In this document: positions 8,256-17,084 of the stretch, in pieces | Layout of the letters: every line of letters begins with the position of its first letter | How positions within the stretch are numbered: position 1 is the stretch's first letter | NCBI GenBank assembly: GCA_002713165.1 | Contig: PAVT01000030.1 | Coordinates: 1-40,195, forward strand | Direction: 5' to 3' | DNA: 40,195 nucleotides | Origin: Verrucomicrobiota bacterium | Lineage (GTDB): Bacteria > Bacteroidota > Bacteroidia > Flavobacteriales_E > Vicingaceae | The notes under the pieces: model-generated | What the model was told of the DNA's origin: nothing | What the model saw: only the letters and a program-made list of their open reading frames with translations | Database searches by the model: none | Position numbers and translations under genes: made by a program

Positions 8256-9278
8256 ATGAAGAAAGTTAAAATAGGAATAAATGGGTATGGAGTAATCGGT
8301 AAGCGAGTTGCAGATGCTGTCGCTTTACAAAATGATATGGAGTTAACAGGGGTTAGCGATGTGATCTCAGATTGGCGAATAAAGATGGCTGTTGAAAAAG
8401 GATATGCTGTTTTCGCCTTTGATGATAACTATAAAGACCAAATGACTGCTTCAGGCATTTCAATAAAAGGAACTTTAGAAGACCTAATTGCCAATTCGGA
8501 TCTTATTGTAGACTGTACTCCAAAAAACATTGCTGCTAAGAACATAGAGAAATATTGGGCAGCAAATCGTAAATTTATTCTTCATGGGGGTGAAAAACAT
8601 GAAGTAACAGGACATTCTTTTAGTGCTGAGAATAATTATGAATCTGCCATTGGGTTAGATGCTACAAGAGTGGTCTCTTGTAATACAACCTCCATTCTTC
8701 GCACGCTCACTGCATTGAAGAAAGCAGCTTTACTAAAAAAGGCACGAGGAACCCTTTTACGTAAAGCCACAGATCCATGGGAAAGCCATTTGGGCGGCAT
8801 CATGAATACAGTTGTAGTAGAACGTGAGATTCCCAGCCACCAAGGGCCAGATGCTCAAGCGGTCGATTCCGGATTAGACGTAATTACAACTGCTGTAAAG
8901 GTGCCTCAAACCTTAAGTCATATACATTATTGGAATGTACAGATGACAAGATCAGCTACCAAAGAGGAAGTTATCGAAGCGTTTAAAACTTCCTCAAGAA
9001 TTGTAATGATTAAATACGAGGATGGTCTTCAGGCCAACAATACCATTAAGGAATGGATGCTGGACATGGGTAGGCCCTATGGAGATATGTATGAAGTTGC
9101 CATGTGGAGTGACATGATTAAAGTTATTGATGACGAGTTGTTCTATGCTTATGTGGTAGATAACCAAGCCATTGTTATTCCTGAAACTATTGATGCGATT
9201 AGAGCATTAACCGGAATTGAAAAGAGCGCAGAAAACTCAATTAAAAAGACAAACAAATCTTTAAATCTATTAAAATGA
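8256..9278 (+). CDS. Type II (archaeal-type) glyceraldehyde-3-phosphate dehydrogenase
   Basis: VKIGINGYGVIGKRVADAVALQNDMELTGVSD N-terminus and VVSCNTTSILRTL catalytic Cys motif; length 340 aa. Confidence 0.85.
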   Translation: MKKVKIGINGYGVIGKRVADAVALQNDMELTGVSDVISDWRIKMAVEKGYAVFAFDDNYKDQMTASGISIKGTLEDLIANSDLIVDCTPKNIAAKNIEKYWAANRKFILHGGEKHEVTGHSFSAENNYESAIGLDATRVVSCNTTSILRTLTALKKAALLKKARGTLLRKATDPWESHLGGIMNTVVVEREIPSHQGPDAQAVDSGLDVITTAVKVPQTLSHIHYWNVQMTRSATKEEVIEAFKTSSRIVMIKYEDGLQANNTIKEWMLDMGRPYGDMYEVAMWSDMIKVIDDELFYAYVVDNQAIVIPETIDAIRALTGIEKSAENSIKKTNKSLNLLK

Positions 9279-9835
9279 AAAAATCAACCTATACAGTTAT
9301 AATACTATTTACCTTCATTCTAATCTCGTTCAATAAACTCTATGCCCAAGAAAGCACTCAAGCTACAAAGTTGAAGGGAACAGTTAGTTGTAGTGCTGAT
9401 TCAATAATGTTATTAAGTAACGTAAATATCTATAACCTAAGTAGTAAAAAAGGTACAACAACAGACTCTAATGGACATTTCCAAATTGAAATGAGTAAGA
9501 ATGATACCATACTATTTTCAACCGTTCAGCATCAAGAATACTTTTACTATTTAGTTGATGGTACTGTGTCAAATGAGGACGTGAATATTGAATTACAGCA
9601 AGATACAGTTTATTTGGACGTAGTGTCAATTATGGGTTATAAGTCATATTCAAATTTTAAAAATGAGTTACTAAAGCTTGACTTATCGAAGGATGATGTT
9701 TCAATAACCTATCCTGTGATTGATAAATATGCACGACAATATGCAACAGAGGTGCAATCTTATGAGATTAGAGGGCCATTGACATATTTAAGTAAAAAGA
9801 TTAGAAGACTAAAAAAAAGAGGTCTGTTTAGATAA
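9275..9835 (+). CDS. Secreted carboxypeptidase-regulatory-like domain protein
   Basis: Signal peptide; KLKGTVSCSADSIMLLSNVNIYNLSSKKGTTTDSNGHFQIEMSKNDTILFSTVQHQ, CarboxypepD_reg-like pattern. Confidence 0.65.
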   Translation: MKKSTYTVIILFTFILISFNKLYAQESTQATKLKGTVSCSADSIMLLSNVNIYNLSSKKGTTTDSNGHFQIEMSKNDTILFSTVQHQEYFYYLVDGTVSNEDVNIELQQDTVYLDVVSIMGYKSYSNFKNELLKLDLSKDDVSITYPVIDKYARQYATEVQSYEIRGPLTYLSKKIRRLKKRGLFR

Positions 9836-9849
9836 CAATAAATCAAAGT

Positions 9850-11196
9850 ATGTTCGATTCAGATTTTACAAGCTTGAAATCCTTAAACAGCTACCTGCAA
9901 AAGTTGGTAGAAGGTAAATTATGGCTCAAAGTTATAATTGCTTTGTTTCTTGGGGTTGGTGTAGGCTTATTACTAAGTCCTAAGAATGGCTTAGTAAGTG
10001 AAAGTGTAGCTGATATATTGGGCAATTGGATGGCCTTGCCAGGGATACTTTTTTTGAAATTGGTTCAAATGATCATGATCCCTTTAATTGTTGCTTCCAT
10101 AATTATTGGCATTGCGAGTAACGACAAAGAAAACTTGAAAAAATTAGGGGCGAGTGTGCTCATCTATTTTATTTCAACCACGATAATTTCCGTAACCATT
10201 GGCACAGTCTTATCAATGGTATTTAAGCCTGGAAGATTTCTGCATCAGCAATCTGCCGAAGAACATCAAAAAATAATAGAAGTAGGAAAAGAGAGTTCAA
10301 CATTAACTTTTGATTTAAATAATGTGCCAACGATTATTTCAGACTTATTACCAGATAACCCATTAGCATCCATGGTAAACGGAGAAATGCTCAGTATAGT
10401 AATTTTTACAATAATTATTGGCATTGCTGTTCTTTCTCTTCCCAATACCTTCTTTAAACCAATGAAATTGCTATTAGGGGCAATTCAGGAAATATGCATG
10501 ATTGTTGTAAAATGGGCAATGTTATTAGTCCCTGTGGCAGTGTTTGGTCTCATGGCTCAATTAACATCAAGTGTTGGATTGAGTTCTCTAGCAGGCTTGG
10601 GTTATTATGTACTTGTTGTTTTACTTGGATTATTAATACTTGTTGGGTTTTATTTATTGTTTGTAGCAGTTCTGGCTAAAAAATCTCCTATTGATTTTAT
10701 AAAGAAAATAAGAGATGTTCAACTTCTGGCATTTTCAACAACGAGTTCTGCTGCCGTTATGCCTTTATCGCTTCAAACGGCCGAGGAAAAACTGAAGGTA
10801 AACAAATCAATTAGCAATTTCATAATTCCCATAGGAGCTACTGTTAATATGGATGGTACTGCATTGTATCAAACCATTACTACCTTATTTATCGCTCAAG
10901 CTTATGGCTTAGAAATGAGTATTCTAAACATAATAGTAGTGGTAATTACAATAGTTGCTGCATCCATTGGAACGCCGGCCATTCCGGGTGGAGGAGTTGT
11001 GATACTTGCTTCAGTGCTAAGCAGCTCTGGCATTCCTGCCGAAGGAATCATCATTATAATAGGTGTTGAACGATTATTGGGAATGTTCAGAACAGCAGTA
11101 AACGTAACCGGAGACTTGACTGCTTGTGTAACGTTTGATCGGTGGTACGGTCAGAAAGAAAGTAATACGATTGATTCTAACATTGAGACTACATAA
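9850..11196 (+). CDS. Dicarboxylate/amino acid:cation symporter (DAACS)
   Basis: LAFSTTSSAAVMPLSLQTAEE, IPIGATVNMDGTALYQTITTLFIAQAYG, GTPAIPGGGVVILASVL. Confidence 0.92.
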   Translation: MFDSDFTSLKSLNSYLQKLVEGKLWLKVIIALFLGVGVGLLLSPKNGLVSESVADILGNWMALPGILFLKLVQMIMIPLIVASIIIGIASNDKENLKKLGASVLIYFISTTIISVTIGTVLSMVFKPGRFLHQQSAEEHQKIIEVGKESSTLTFDLNNVPTIISDLLPDNPLASMVNGEMLSIVIFTIIIGIAVLSLPNTFFKPMKLLLGAIQEICMIVVKWAMLLVPVAVFGLMAQLTSSVGLSSLAGLGYYVLVVLLGLLILVGFYLLFVAVLAKKSPIDFIKKIRDVQLLAFSTTSSAAVMPLSLQTAEEKLKVNKSISNFIIPIGATVNMDGTALYQTITTLFIAQAYGLEMSILNIIVVVITIVAASIGTPAIPGGGVVILASVLSSSGIPAEGIIIIIGVERLLGMFRTAVNVTGDLTACVTFDRWYGQKESNTIDSNIETT

Positions 11197-11362
11197 AATG
11201 AAAAAACAAATAAGAAAATTTATCAACTCTATAAAAGATGAAAGTTGCCTATAAGAATCTTTTTACCTAACTCTTAACTCATTAAATGGCCAAGGTCGGA
11301 ATAGATACAATGCTTTTATGCAAGAATAAATTTTTAAATAAATAACACAATAATTAGAAAAA

Positions 11363-12169
11363 ATGAAATATTACAATAGAATTAAAATCATAGGAATAGC
11401 TTTTTTAGTGCTCTCAATTAGCGCATGTACAGTAGTAAAACCTGGCAATAAAGCTATGAAGTGGAAACCTTGGGGAAAGGGTTTAGTTGCAGATAAGATT
11501 TATGATAATGGGCCAGTTTGGCACTGGCCTTGGGTTGGTGTCGTAGATTACAACATACAATGGCAAACGTTTTCCGAAAAAGTATCTGTCTTAACGAAAG
11601 ATGAATTACACATAAATATAATTGTATCAGTAACACTTAGGCCTATTGTTGCTGAATTACCAAAATTAGAACTAGAAGTTGGAAGAGATTACTACAGGTC
11701 TGTTGTGCGACCAGAATTTATTAGCTCTGCAAGAAACATTTTTGCAGGACATACTTATGCTAACGTATCTCCCCATAGTACAATAATTGAAACAGAGATT
11801 TTTAAGGCACTTACCGAAAAAGTTAAAGGTAAATATCTAGAATTTGACAATTTGACAATTGACCATATTGTGTACCCTGAGTTGGTTAGCTCAGCAGTGA
11901 ATCAAAAACTTGCAGTAGAACAAGATATTGAACAGAAGGACTATGAAATAGAAATTGCAAAAAAGAATGCAGAAATTCAAAGAATCCTAGCTAGAGGTCA
12001 AAGAGATGCACAATCAATTATTGATTCAAGTGTTACAAAAAAGTATTTGCAATACAAGTCATTGGAGGTACAAGATAAGCTGGCCACAAGTCCAAACGCA
12101 AAATTTTATTTTGTTCCACTTGGGAAAGATGGTTTGCCGATTATTATTGACTCTGGTTCAGGAAATTGA
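11363..12169 (+). CDS. SPFH/prohibitin-family protein with a lipoprotein-type signal
   Basis: Lipobox LSISAC; SEKVSVLTKDELHINIIVSVTLRPI, VRPEFISSARNIFAGHTY, coiled QDIEQKDYEIEIAKKNAEIQRILARGQRDAQSI. Confidence 0.8.
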   Translation: MKYYNRIKIIGIAFLVLSISACTVVKPGNKAMKWKPWGKGLVADKIYDNGPVWHWPWVGVVDYNIQWQTFSEKVSVLTKDELHINIIVSVTLRPIVAELPKLELEVGRDYYRSVVRPEFISSARNIFAGHTYANVSPHSTIIETEIFKALTEKVKGKYLEFDNLTIDHIVYPELVSSAVNQKLAVEQDIEQKDYEIEIAKKNAEIQRILARGQRDAQSIIDSSVTKKYLQYKSLEVQDKLATSPNAKFYFVPLGKDGLPIIIDSGSGN

Positions 12170-12298
12170 TAAAATTATTAAGTGTTAGAAGTAAAGGAAA
12201 AGGCTTTTATGTTTAAGTAGATATTCTTACCTCAAGGAAAATCTGCATTGGTTTAGCACTATTGTGACTAAGTAATTGAATTTAAAATTTAAATAATT

Positions 12299-12985
12299 AT
12301 GATGGATAAAAAATTAATAATAGCAATATTAGGTTCTATTGTTTTCTTGGGAGCCTGTGGTGGTGATAAACAAAATCAGCATAACGACCATAACCATGAT
12401 CACCATGAAAAAATGGAAGAACAAAAAGGACTTCATGATAAGGTGTCGCAAAAAATAGACATACACAGTGAACATGAATCTATTCGGGACAATTTTGCTC
12501 ATCGGGAAATAATAGTATTGAAAAATACTTACCAAGCAGATTCGGTGGGAGTTGAACAACTTCAGCAGCTTGCCCAATCATACCTTCTTTTAAAAAACGC
12601 TTTAACAGAAGACAATGTTGAAAAAACCGATCAGGCAATCGTAGAAATGTCAAAAAAGGTAAGAAATGTAAATGCCGTTTCTTTCGGTCAAGAAGCACAA
12701 AAGGCATGGAAACAGCATGCTTCGCTTTACACTGACAAGCTTGCTGAAATGAAACACACTAGTAGTTTGCAAGAAAAACGTTCCTATTTCAGTCATATTT
12801 CTGAGATTTTTTATTGCACGGTTAAAAGCTTTGAATTGAAACAAAATCAGAAACTCTATGCCATACACTGCCCCATGGCTTTTGATAAAAAAGGCGCTTA
12901 TTGGATAGCTGAAAACAAGACTATTAAGAATCCTTATTTCGGAAATAAAATGCTCAAGTGCGGAGAAGTAAAGGAAGAATTATAA
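12299..12985 (+). CDS. DUF3347-type lipoprotein with His-rich N-terminus
   Basis: Lipobox FLGAC; HNDHNHDHHEKMEEQKGLHDK; YLLLKNALTEDNVEKTDQAIVEM...LYAIHCPMAFDKKGAYWIAENKTIKNPYFGNKMLKCGEV. Confidence 0.75.
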   Translation: MMDKKLIIAILGSIVFLGACGGDKQNQHNDHNHDHHEKMEEQKGLHDKVSQKIDIHSEHESIRDNFAHREIIVLKNTYQADSVGVEQLQQLAQSYLLLKNALTEDNVEKTDQAIVEMSKKVRNVNAVSFGQEAQKAWKQHASLYTDKLAEMKHTSSLQEKRSYFSHISEIFYCTVKSFELKQNQKLYAIHCPMAFDKKGAYWIAENKTIKNPYFGNKMLKCGEVKEEL

Positions 12986-12987
12986 TA

Positions 12988-13959
12988 ATGAATAAGCTCA
13001 TTAAACATATCGGCGTTTTTACCTCTGGTGGAGATTCTCCAGGAATGAATGCTGCACTTTTTGGCATAGTGAAAGCAGCTTCTATAAACGGAATAAAAAT
13101 TAGCGGTATTCGTAGAGGTTTTGAAGGAATGATAGATGGAGACTTTGTAGAAATTCATTTGGGCACAATTCAAGAAAAGGTATCTCAAGGCGGTACAATT
13201 CTAAAAACTGCAAGAAGCAAACGTTTTCGAACAATAGAAGGAAGAAAAAAAGCATTAAAAAACCTAAAAGATAGAGGATTAGATGCGCTTATAGCCATTG
13301 GGGGTGATGGGACTTTTCAAGGCCTATTAGCTTTTGCTGAAATAAGTGATATCCCTTGTTTAGGAATTCCCGGTACTATCGACAATGATTTGTCAGGAGC
13401 AGATTATACATTAGGTTTCGATACGGCAGTGAATACGGCAATAGAAAATATTGATAAGATAAAGGATACGGCTGAATCGCATAATCGAATATTTATTGTA
13501 GAAGTAATGGGTAGAGACTCTGGTTATATCGCAATACACTCAGGTATTGGAGCTGCTGTTGATGCTATTCTGATTCCTGAATGTCAAGCAGATTTTTCTG
13601 CTTTGATTCAAAAAATAAGTCAATACGAAGGAGAAGATGCATTTACGGTAATTGTTTCAGAGGGAGATGAAATCGGTTCAGGGCAAGTGGCTTCTGAAAT
13701 TAAAAGCATTAATCCATCGGTTGATTTGAGAATTACCATACTGGGTCATTTACAAAGAGGTGGCAGTCCCTCGGCTTTTGATCGGATGTTAGGGATAAGG
13801 TCAGGTGTAGCTGCAATAGATGAGTTGCTAAAAGGAGAAAAAAATAAAATGGTCGGCTACTTTAATAATCAGCTGTTACTGACTCCTTTTGATCAAGTTG
13901 TGAAACAACATGTCATCAACCAAGAGTTAGAAAAGCTATTAAATATGATTAATAATTAG
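12988..13959 (+). CDS. pfkA: ATP-dependent 6-phosphofructokinase
   Basis: IGVFTSGGDSPGMNA, AIGGDGTFQG, GIPGTIDNDLSGADYTLGFDTAVNT, EVMGRDSGYIA, LGHLQRGGSPSAFDR. ATG 12988 preferred over the listed 12958. Confidence 0.95.
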   Translation: MNKLIKHIGVFTSGGDSPGMNAALFGIVKAASINGIKISGIRRGFEGMIDGDFVEIHLGTIQEKVSQGGTILKTARSKRFRTIEGRKKALKNLKDRGLDALIAIGGDGTFQGLLAFAEISDIPCLGIPGTIDNDLSGADYTLGFDTAVNTAIENIDKIKDTAESHNRIFIVEVMGRDSGYIAIHSGIGAAVDAILIPECQADFSALIQKISQYEGEDAFTVIVSEGDEIGSGQVASEIKSINPSVDLRITILGHLQRGGSPSAFDRMLGIRSGVAAIDELLKGEKNKMVGYFNNQLLLTPFDQVVKQHVINQELEKLLNMINN

Positions 13960-14058
13960 ACCCGATAAAAACAAAATATTGACTTCTTTGAACAAGGGGT
14001 AAACAACGAAAATGAAATAAAAATTAAAAATAACAACCAAAATAATAAAAGTACTAAA

Positions 14059-14664
14059 ATGGAAAAACAACTAAAAAAAGGATTTCTCTCTTGTAAAAGA
14101 ACGTTAATGATGGTTTTGGCGGGATGTGTTTTACTAAACATGCTTTCCCCCTTTTCTGCCATGGCTCAATACAGTTTAGATGAAAAAGTCAGTTTTGTCT
14201 ATATCAATGGCACTTCCACTTTACATGATTGGACTTCCTCTGCTGAAACAATAAAAGGCTCTTTAAAGGCAGATGTGGAAACAAATCACATTGAAAAGAT
14301 CAATTCTGCAAAAATAGTGGTCCCTGTAACTTCATTGAAAAGTGGAAAAGAAGCGATGGATAAAAATATGTACGAAGCCTTGAAGTCCGACAATTATCCT
14401 GAAATAAGCTATCAACTCAAGAGCAATATTGTTCATAATGGAACTATTACTGTAAAAGGAGAACTAACTATTGCCGGAGTTACAAAAATGGTAGAGACTA
14501 AAGTAACTCAAGAAGAAGCAGGAAAACATATTAAAATAAATGGAGAAGTAAAGCTGAAAATGTCAGACTTTAATATTCAACCTCCGGAGTTTATGTTCGG
14601 TGCCTTTAAAACAGGAGATGAAATATCAATCAAATTTCACTTTATGTTTTGTGAAAAAATTTAA
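14059..14664 (+). CDS. YceI family protein
   Basis: FVYINGTSTLHDWTSSAETIKGSLKAD, DNYPEISYQL, VKGELTIAGVTKMVETKV, FNIQPPEFMFG. Confidence 0.88.
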   Translation: MEKQLKKGFLSCKRTLMMVLAGCVLLNMLSPFSAMAQYSLDEKVSFVYINGTSTLHDWTSSAETIKGSLKADVETNHIEKINSAKIVVPVTSLKSGKEAMDKNMYEALKSDNYPEISYQLKSNIVHNGTITVKGELTIAGVTKMVETKVTQEEAGKHIKINGEVKLKMSDFNIQPPEFMFGAFKTGDEISIKFHFMFCEKI

Positions 14665-14695
14665 TCCATTCTATAATAACTAAAACCAAAATAAA

Positions 14696-15973
14696 ATGAA
14701 AAATACGATTCTATTAAGCAGTATCATCTTACTAATCTTTGTTGGAATAAGTAAACAAGCAGTTGCTCAGAATGAAAGAGATCTGCAATATTTCAGGCCA
14801 CCCGGATTAGAAGGGGTTAACCAATTTGAAACTACAAAAGATTCCGCTACTGTGCCATTTACCGGCGTAAAAGTTCGTGTAGGTGGCGATTTTGCAATAC
14901 AGTTTCAGGGTATAGACCATAGTACTGAAAGTACTGATACATTAGCCACTCTTGGAAATAACTTTAACTTACCTACCGCCAACCTAAACTTGGATGTACA
15001 ATTAGCAGATGGTGTACGCATGAGCTTAGTTACATATCTGTCATCGAGAAACCATTCAGAAGCTTGGGTAAAGGGAGGGTATATTCAGATAGATAAATTA
15101 GACTTTATAAGAAAAGACTACCTGAAAGAAGTAATGAAGGTAGTAACCATTAAAGCCGGTATGGATGAAATTAACTACGGAGATGCTCATTTCAGAAGAA
15201 CAGATAATGCTCGTGCTATATACAATCCTTTTGTAGGAAATTACCTTATGGATGCCTTTACCACAGAACCCTTCGCTGAGCTTTACTTTCAGAAACATGG
15301 CTTTTTAGCAATGGCGGGTATTTCCAATGGAAAATTAAATCAATCTGTAGTAAAAGGAACAAAAGAGCCAAAACCCTCAGTATATGGTAAAGTAGGATAC
15401 GATAAGCAGTTGAATGATGATTTTAGATTCAGGTTAACCGCTTCTCTTTTCAATTCTCCCGGATACGATAACGGTCAGTATTTATACAGTGGAGACCGTG
15501 CTGGGGCAAGATACTACAATGTAATGCAGCTGCATGATGCCCAAGGAAACTTTAGAAGTGGACGATTCTCTCCCGGTTTTTGGAAATATTCAGCTTTTCA
15601 GCTTAATCCATTTGTAAAATGGAAAGGATTGGAGTTTTTCGGGATCTATGAATTAGTAAATGGCGATCAAAGCGAAACAGCAACTGAAGGTAGCTTTACT
15701 CAAATAGGTGCAGAATTACTTTATCGAATTGGCGAGGAGGAAAAGTTTTTTTTAGGAGGTCGTTATAACCAAGTTAGTGGAGAGGACACTAAGGATGCAG
15801 CAGTTAAAACCATTGACAGGTTAAACATTGGTGGAGGTTGGTTTATGACCGATAATGTTATGGTAAAGGCAGAATACGTCAACCAAAGTTATTCTGATGA
15901 TGGTTGGATAGGGACTGTTTACCAAGGAGGTAATTTTAATGGAGTAATGATGGAAGCCGCTATTAGCTTTTAA
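14696..15973 (+). CDS. Outer-membrane porin-like protein
   Basis: Signal peptide, beta-barrel-like alternating strands, VRVGGDFAIQFQG, terminal aromatic MMEAAISF. Confidence 0.65.
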   Translation: MKNTILLSSIILLIFVGISKQAVAQNERDLQYFRPPGLEGVNQFETTKDSATVPFTGVKVRVGGDFAIQFQGIDHSTESTDTLATLGNNFNLPTANLNLDVQLADGVRMSLVTYLSSRNHSEAWVKGGYIQIDKLDFIRKDYLKEVMKVVTIKAGMDEINYGDAHFRRTDNARAIYNPFVGNYLMDAFTTEPFAELYFQKHGFLAMAGISNGKLNQSVVKGTKEPKPSVYGKVGYDKQLNDDFRFRLTASLFNSPGYDNGQYLYSGDRAGARYYNVMQLHDAQGNFRSGRFSPGFWKYSAFQLNPFVKWKGLEFFGIYELVNGDQSETATEGSFTQIGAELLYRIGEEEKFFLGGRYNQVSGEDTKDAAVKTIDRLNIGGGWFMTDNVMVKAEYVNQSYSDDGWIGTVYQGGNFNGVMMEAAISF

Positions 15974-16028
15974 GGTGTGAGTTAATAGTTAACAAGTCAA
16001 TATTAAAAACGAGATAAACTTTTAAAGC

Positions 16029-16862
16029 ATGAAAAACATATTAGTACCTACAGACTTTTCCGATTGTGCCAAAGTCGCAGAAGAAATGGGACTTGAAATC
16101 GCAAAAAAAGCAAATGCAGAAATTCATTTTCTGCATTTGTTAGCAACCCCCACTGATTGGCTTAAACTCTCTTTGCAGAAGGAAAAACTTTATCCGGAAA
16201 CAAAAGCGAAAATAGGATTAGCGAGAAACGCACTCAATGAATTAAATAAAAAAGCAGAAAAAGCTGGAATTCAGTCTAAAGAGTTTCTGGTTTTTGACGA
16301 AGACCGAGAAGAAATTGAGAAACATATTTCTCATCATCAGCATGATTTTATTGTTATGGGGTCACATGGAGCTAAAGGGTTTAAAGAACTGATAGGTTCA
16401 AATACTCAGAAAGTAGTACGGAACTCTCCTGCTCCAGTATTAGTAGTAAAAAACAGACCTGGAAATTTTGAGGTAAAAAATATAGTTTTTGCTTCAACTT
16501 TTCAAGAAGAAGTGCATCAATCTTTCCAAAAGATCATAGAATTTGCAGAACTGATGAAAGCAGAAATTCACCTGTTGAATGTGAATATGCCTTTTCACTT
16601 TAAAGAAACGGATGAAGCCGAAGCCGATATGCAAGCTTTTCTAAAAAAATGTTCAAGAGGTACTTGTAGCATAAATATTTACAATGCCTTAAACGAAGAG
16701 AGGGGTATTCAAAAGTTTGCTGAGTCCATAGAAGCTGATGTAATCGCCATGACAACACATGGTAAAACCGGTTTTATGAAAATGCTCTCACCGAGTATTA
16801 CCGAAAGCCTGGTCAATCATTCGGATATACCGGTGCTGAGTGTAAACGTTAATGTTAACTAA
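16029..16862 (+). CDS. Universal stress protein, tandem UspA domains
   Basis: KNILVPTDFSDCAKVAEEMG; FIVMGSHGAKGFKELIGSNTQKVVRNSPAPVLVV; second VIAMTTHGKTGFMKMLSPSITESLVNHSDIPVLSV. Confidence 0.92.
   Translation: MKNILVPTDFSDCAKVAEEMGLEIAKKANAEIHFLHLLATPTDWLKLSLQKEKLYPETKAKIGLARNALNELNKKAEKAGIQSKEFLVFDEDREEIEKHISHHQHDFIVMGSHGAKGFKELIGSNTQKVVRNSPAPVLVVKNRPGNFEVKNIVFASTFQEEVHQSFQKIIEFAELMKAEIHLLNVNMPFHFKETDEAEADMQAFLKKCSRGTCSINIYNALNEERGIQKFAESIEADVIAMTTHGKTGFMKMLSPSITESLVNHSDIPVLSVNVNVN
16111..16139 (+). other. Perfect 12-bp inverted repeat with 5-nt loop inside the usp CDS
   Basis: CAAATGCAGAAA-TTCAT-TTTCTGCATTTG; arms are exact reverse complements. Confidence 0.6.
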
Positions 16863-16865
16863 ATC

Positions 16866-17084
16866 ATGAAGCGATTGCAGGAGCTTACTAAAGAAATAAA
16901 CGAACTGACATTGAAAATTGAGCAGGAATATCCGGAATTGTATCAATACTTGGACGAAAACCCAATGACAATTCCCTGTTGTGAACAGCCTGAATTGAAT
17001 ACGAAGAATTTTTCCGAATACCTAGACAGTTTAAAACAGTTGCTCAAACACCATATCAGAAATCATCAAAAGAAAAATAATTAA
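16866..17084 (+). CDS. Small conserved-looking hypothetical protein (72 aa)
   Basis: 3-nt gap after usp; stop overlaps next start (TAATG); LTLKIEQEYPELYQYLDENPMTIP. Confidence 0.65.
   Translation: MKRLQELTKEINELTLKIEQEYPELYQYLDENPMTIPCCEQPELNTKNFSEYLDSLKQLLKHHIRNHQKKNN

Noticed and set aside
11197-11362. Possible small RNA or mini-ORF in the gap before the SPFH gene
   Set aside because: Only a 17-codon ORF and no convincing hairpin or promoter could be seen; insufficient support.
12958-12987. Upstream start for pfkA
   Set aside because: Extension MRRSKGRIII overlaps the previous CDS; ATG 12988 gives the canonical PFK N-terminus.
12329-13188. Several - strand ORFs over DUF3347/pfkA (12329..12577, 12480..12707, 12650..12868, 12934..13188)
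   Set aside because: Antisense to strongly recognised genes, no domain signature.
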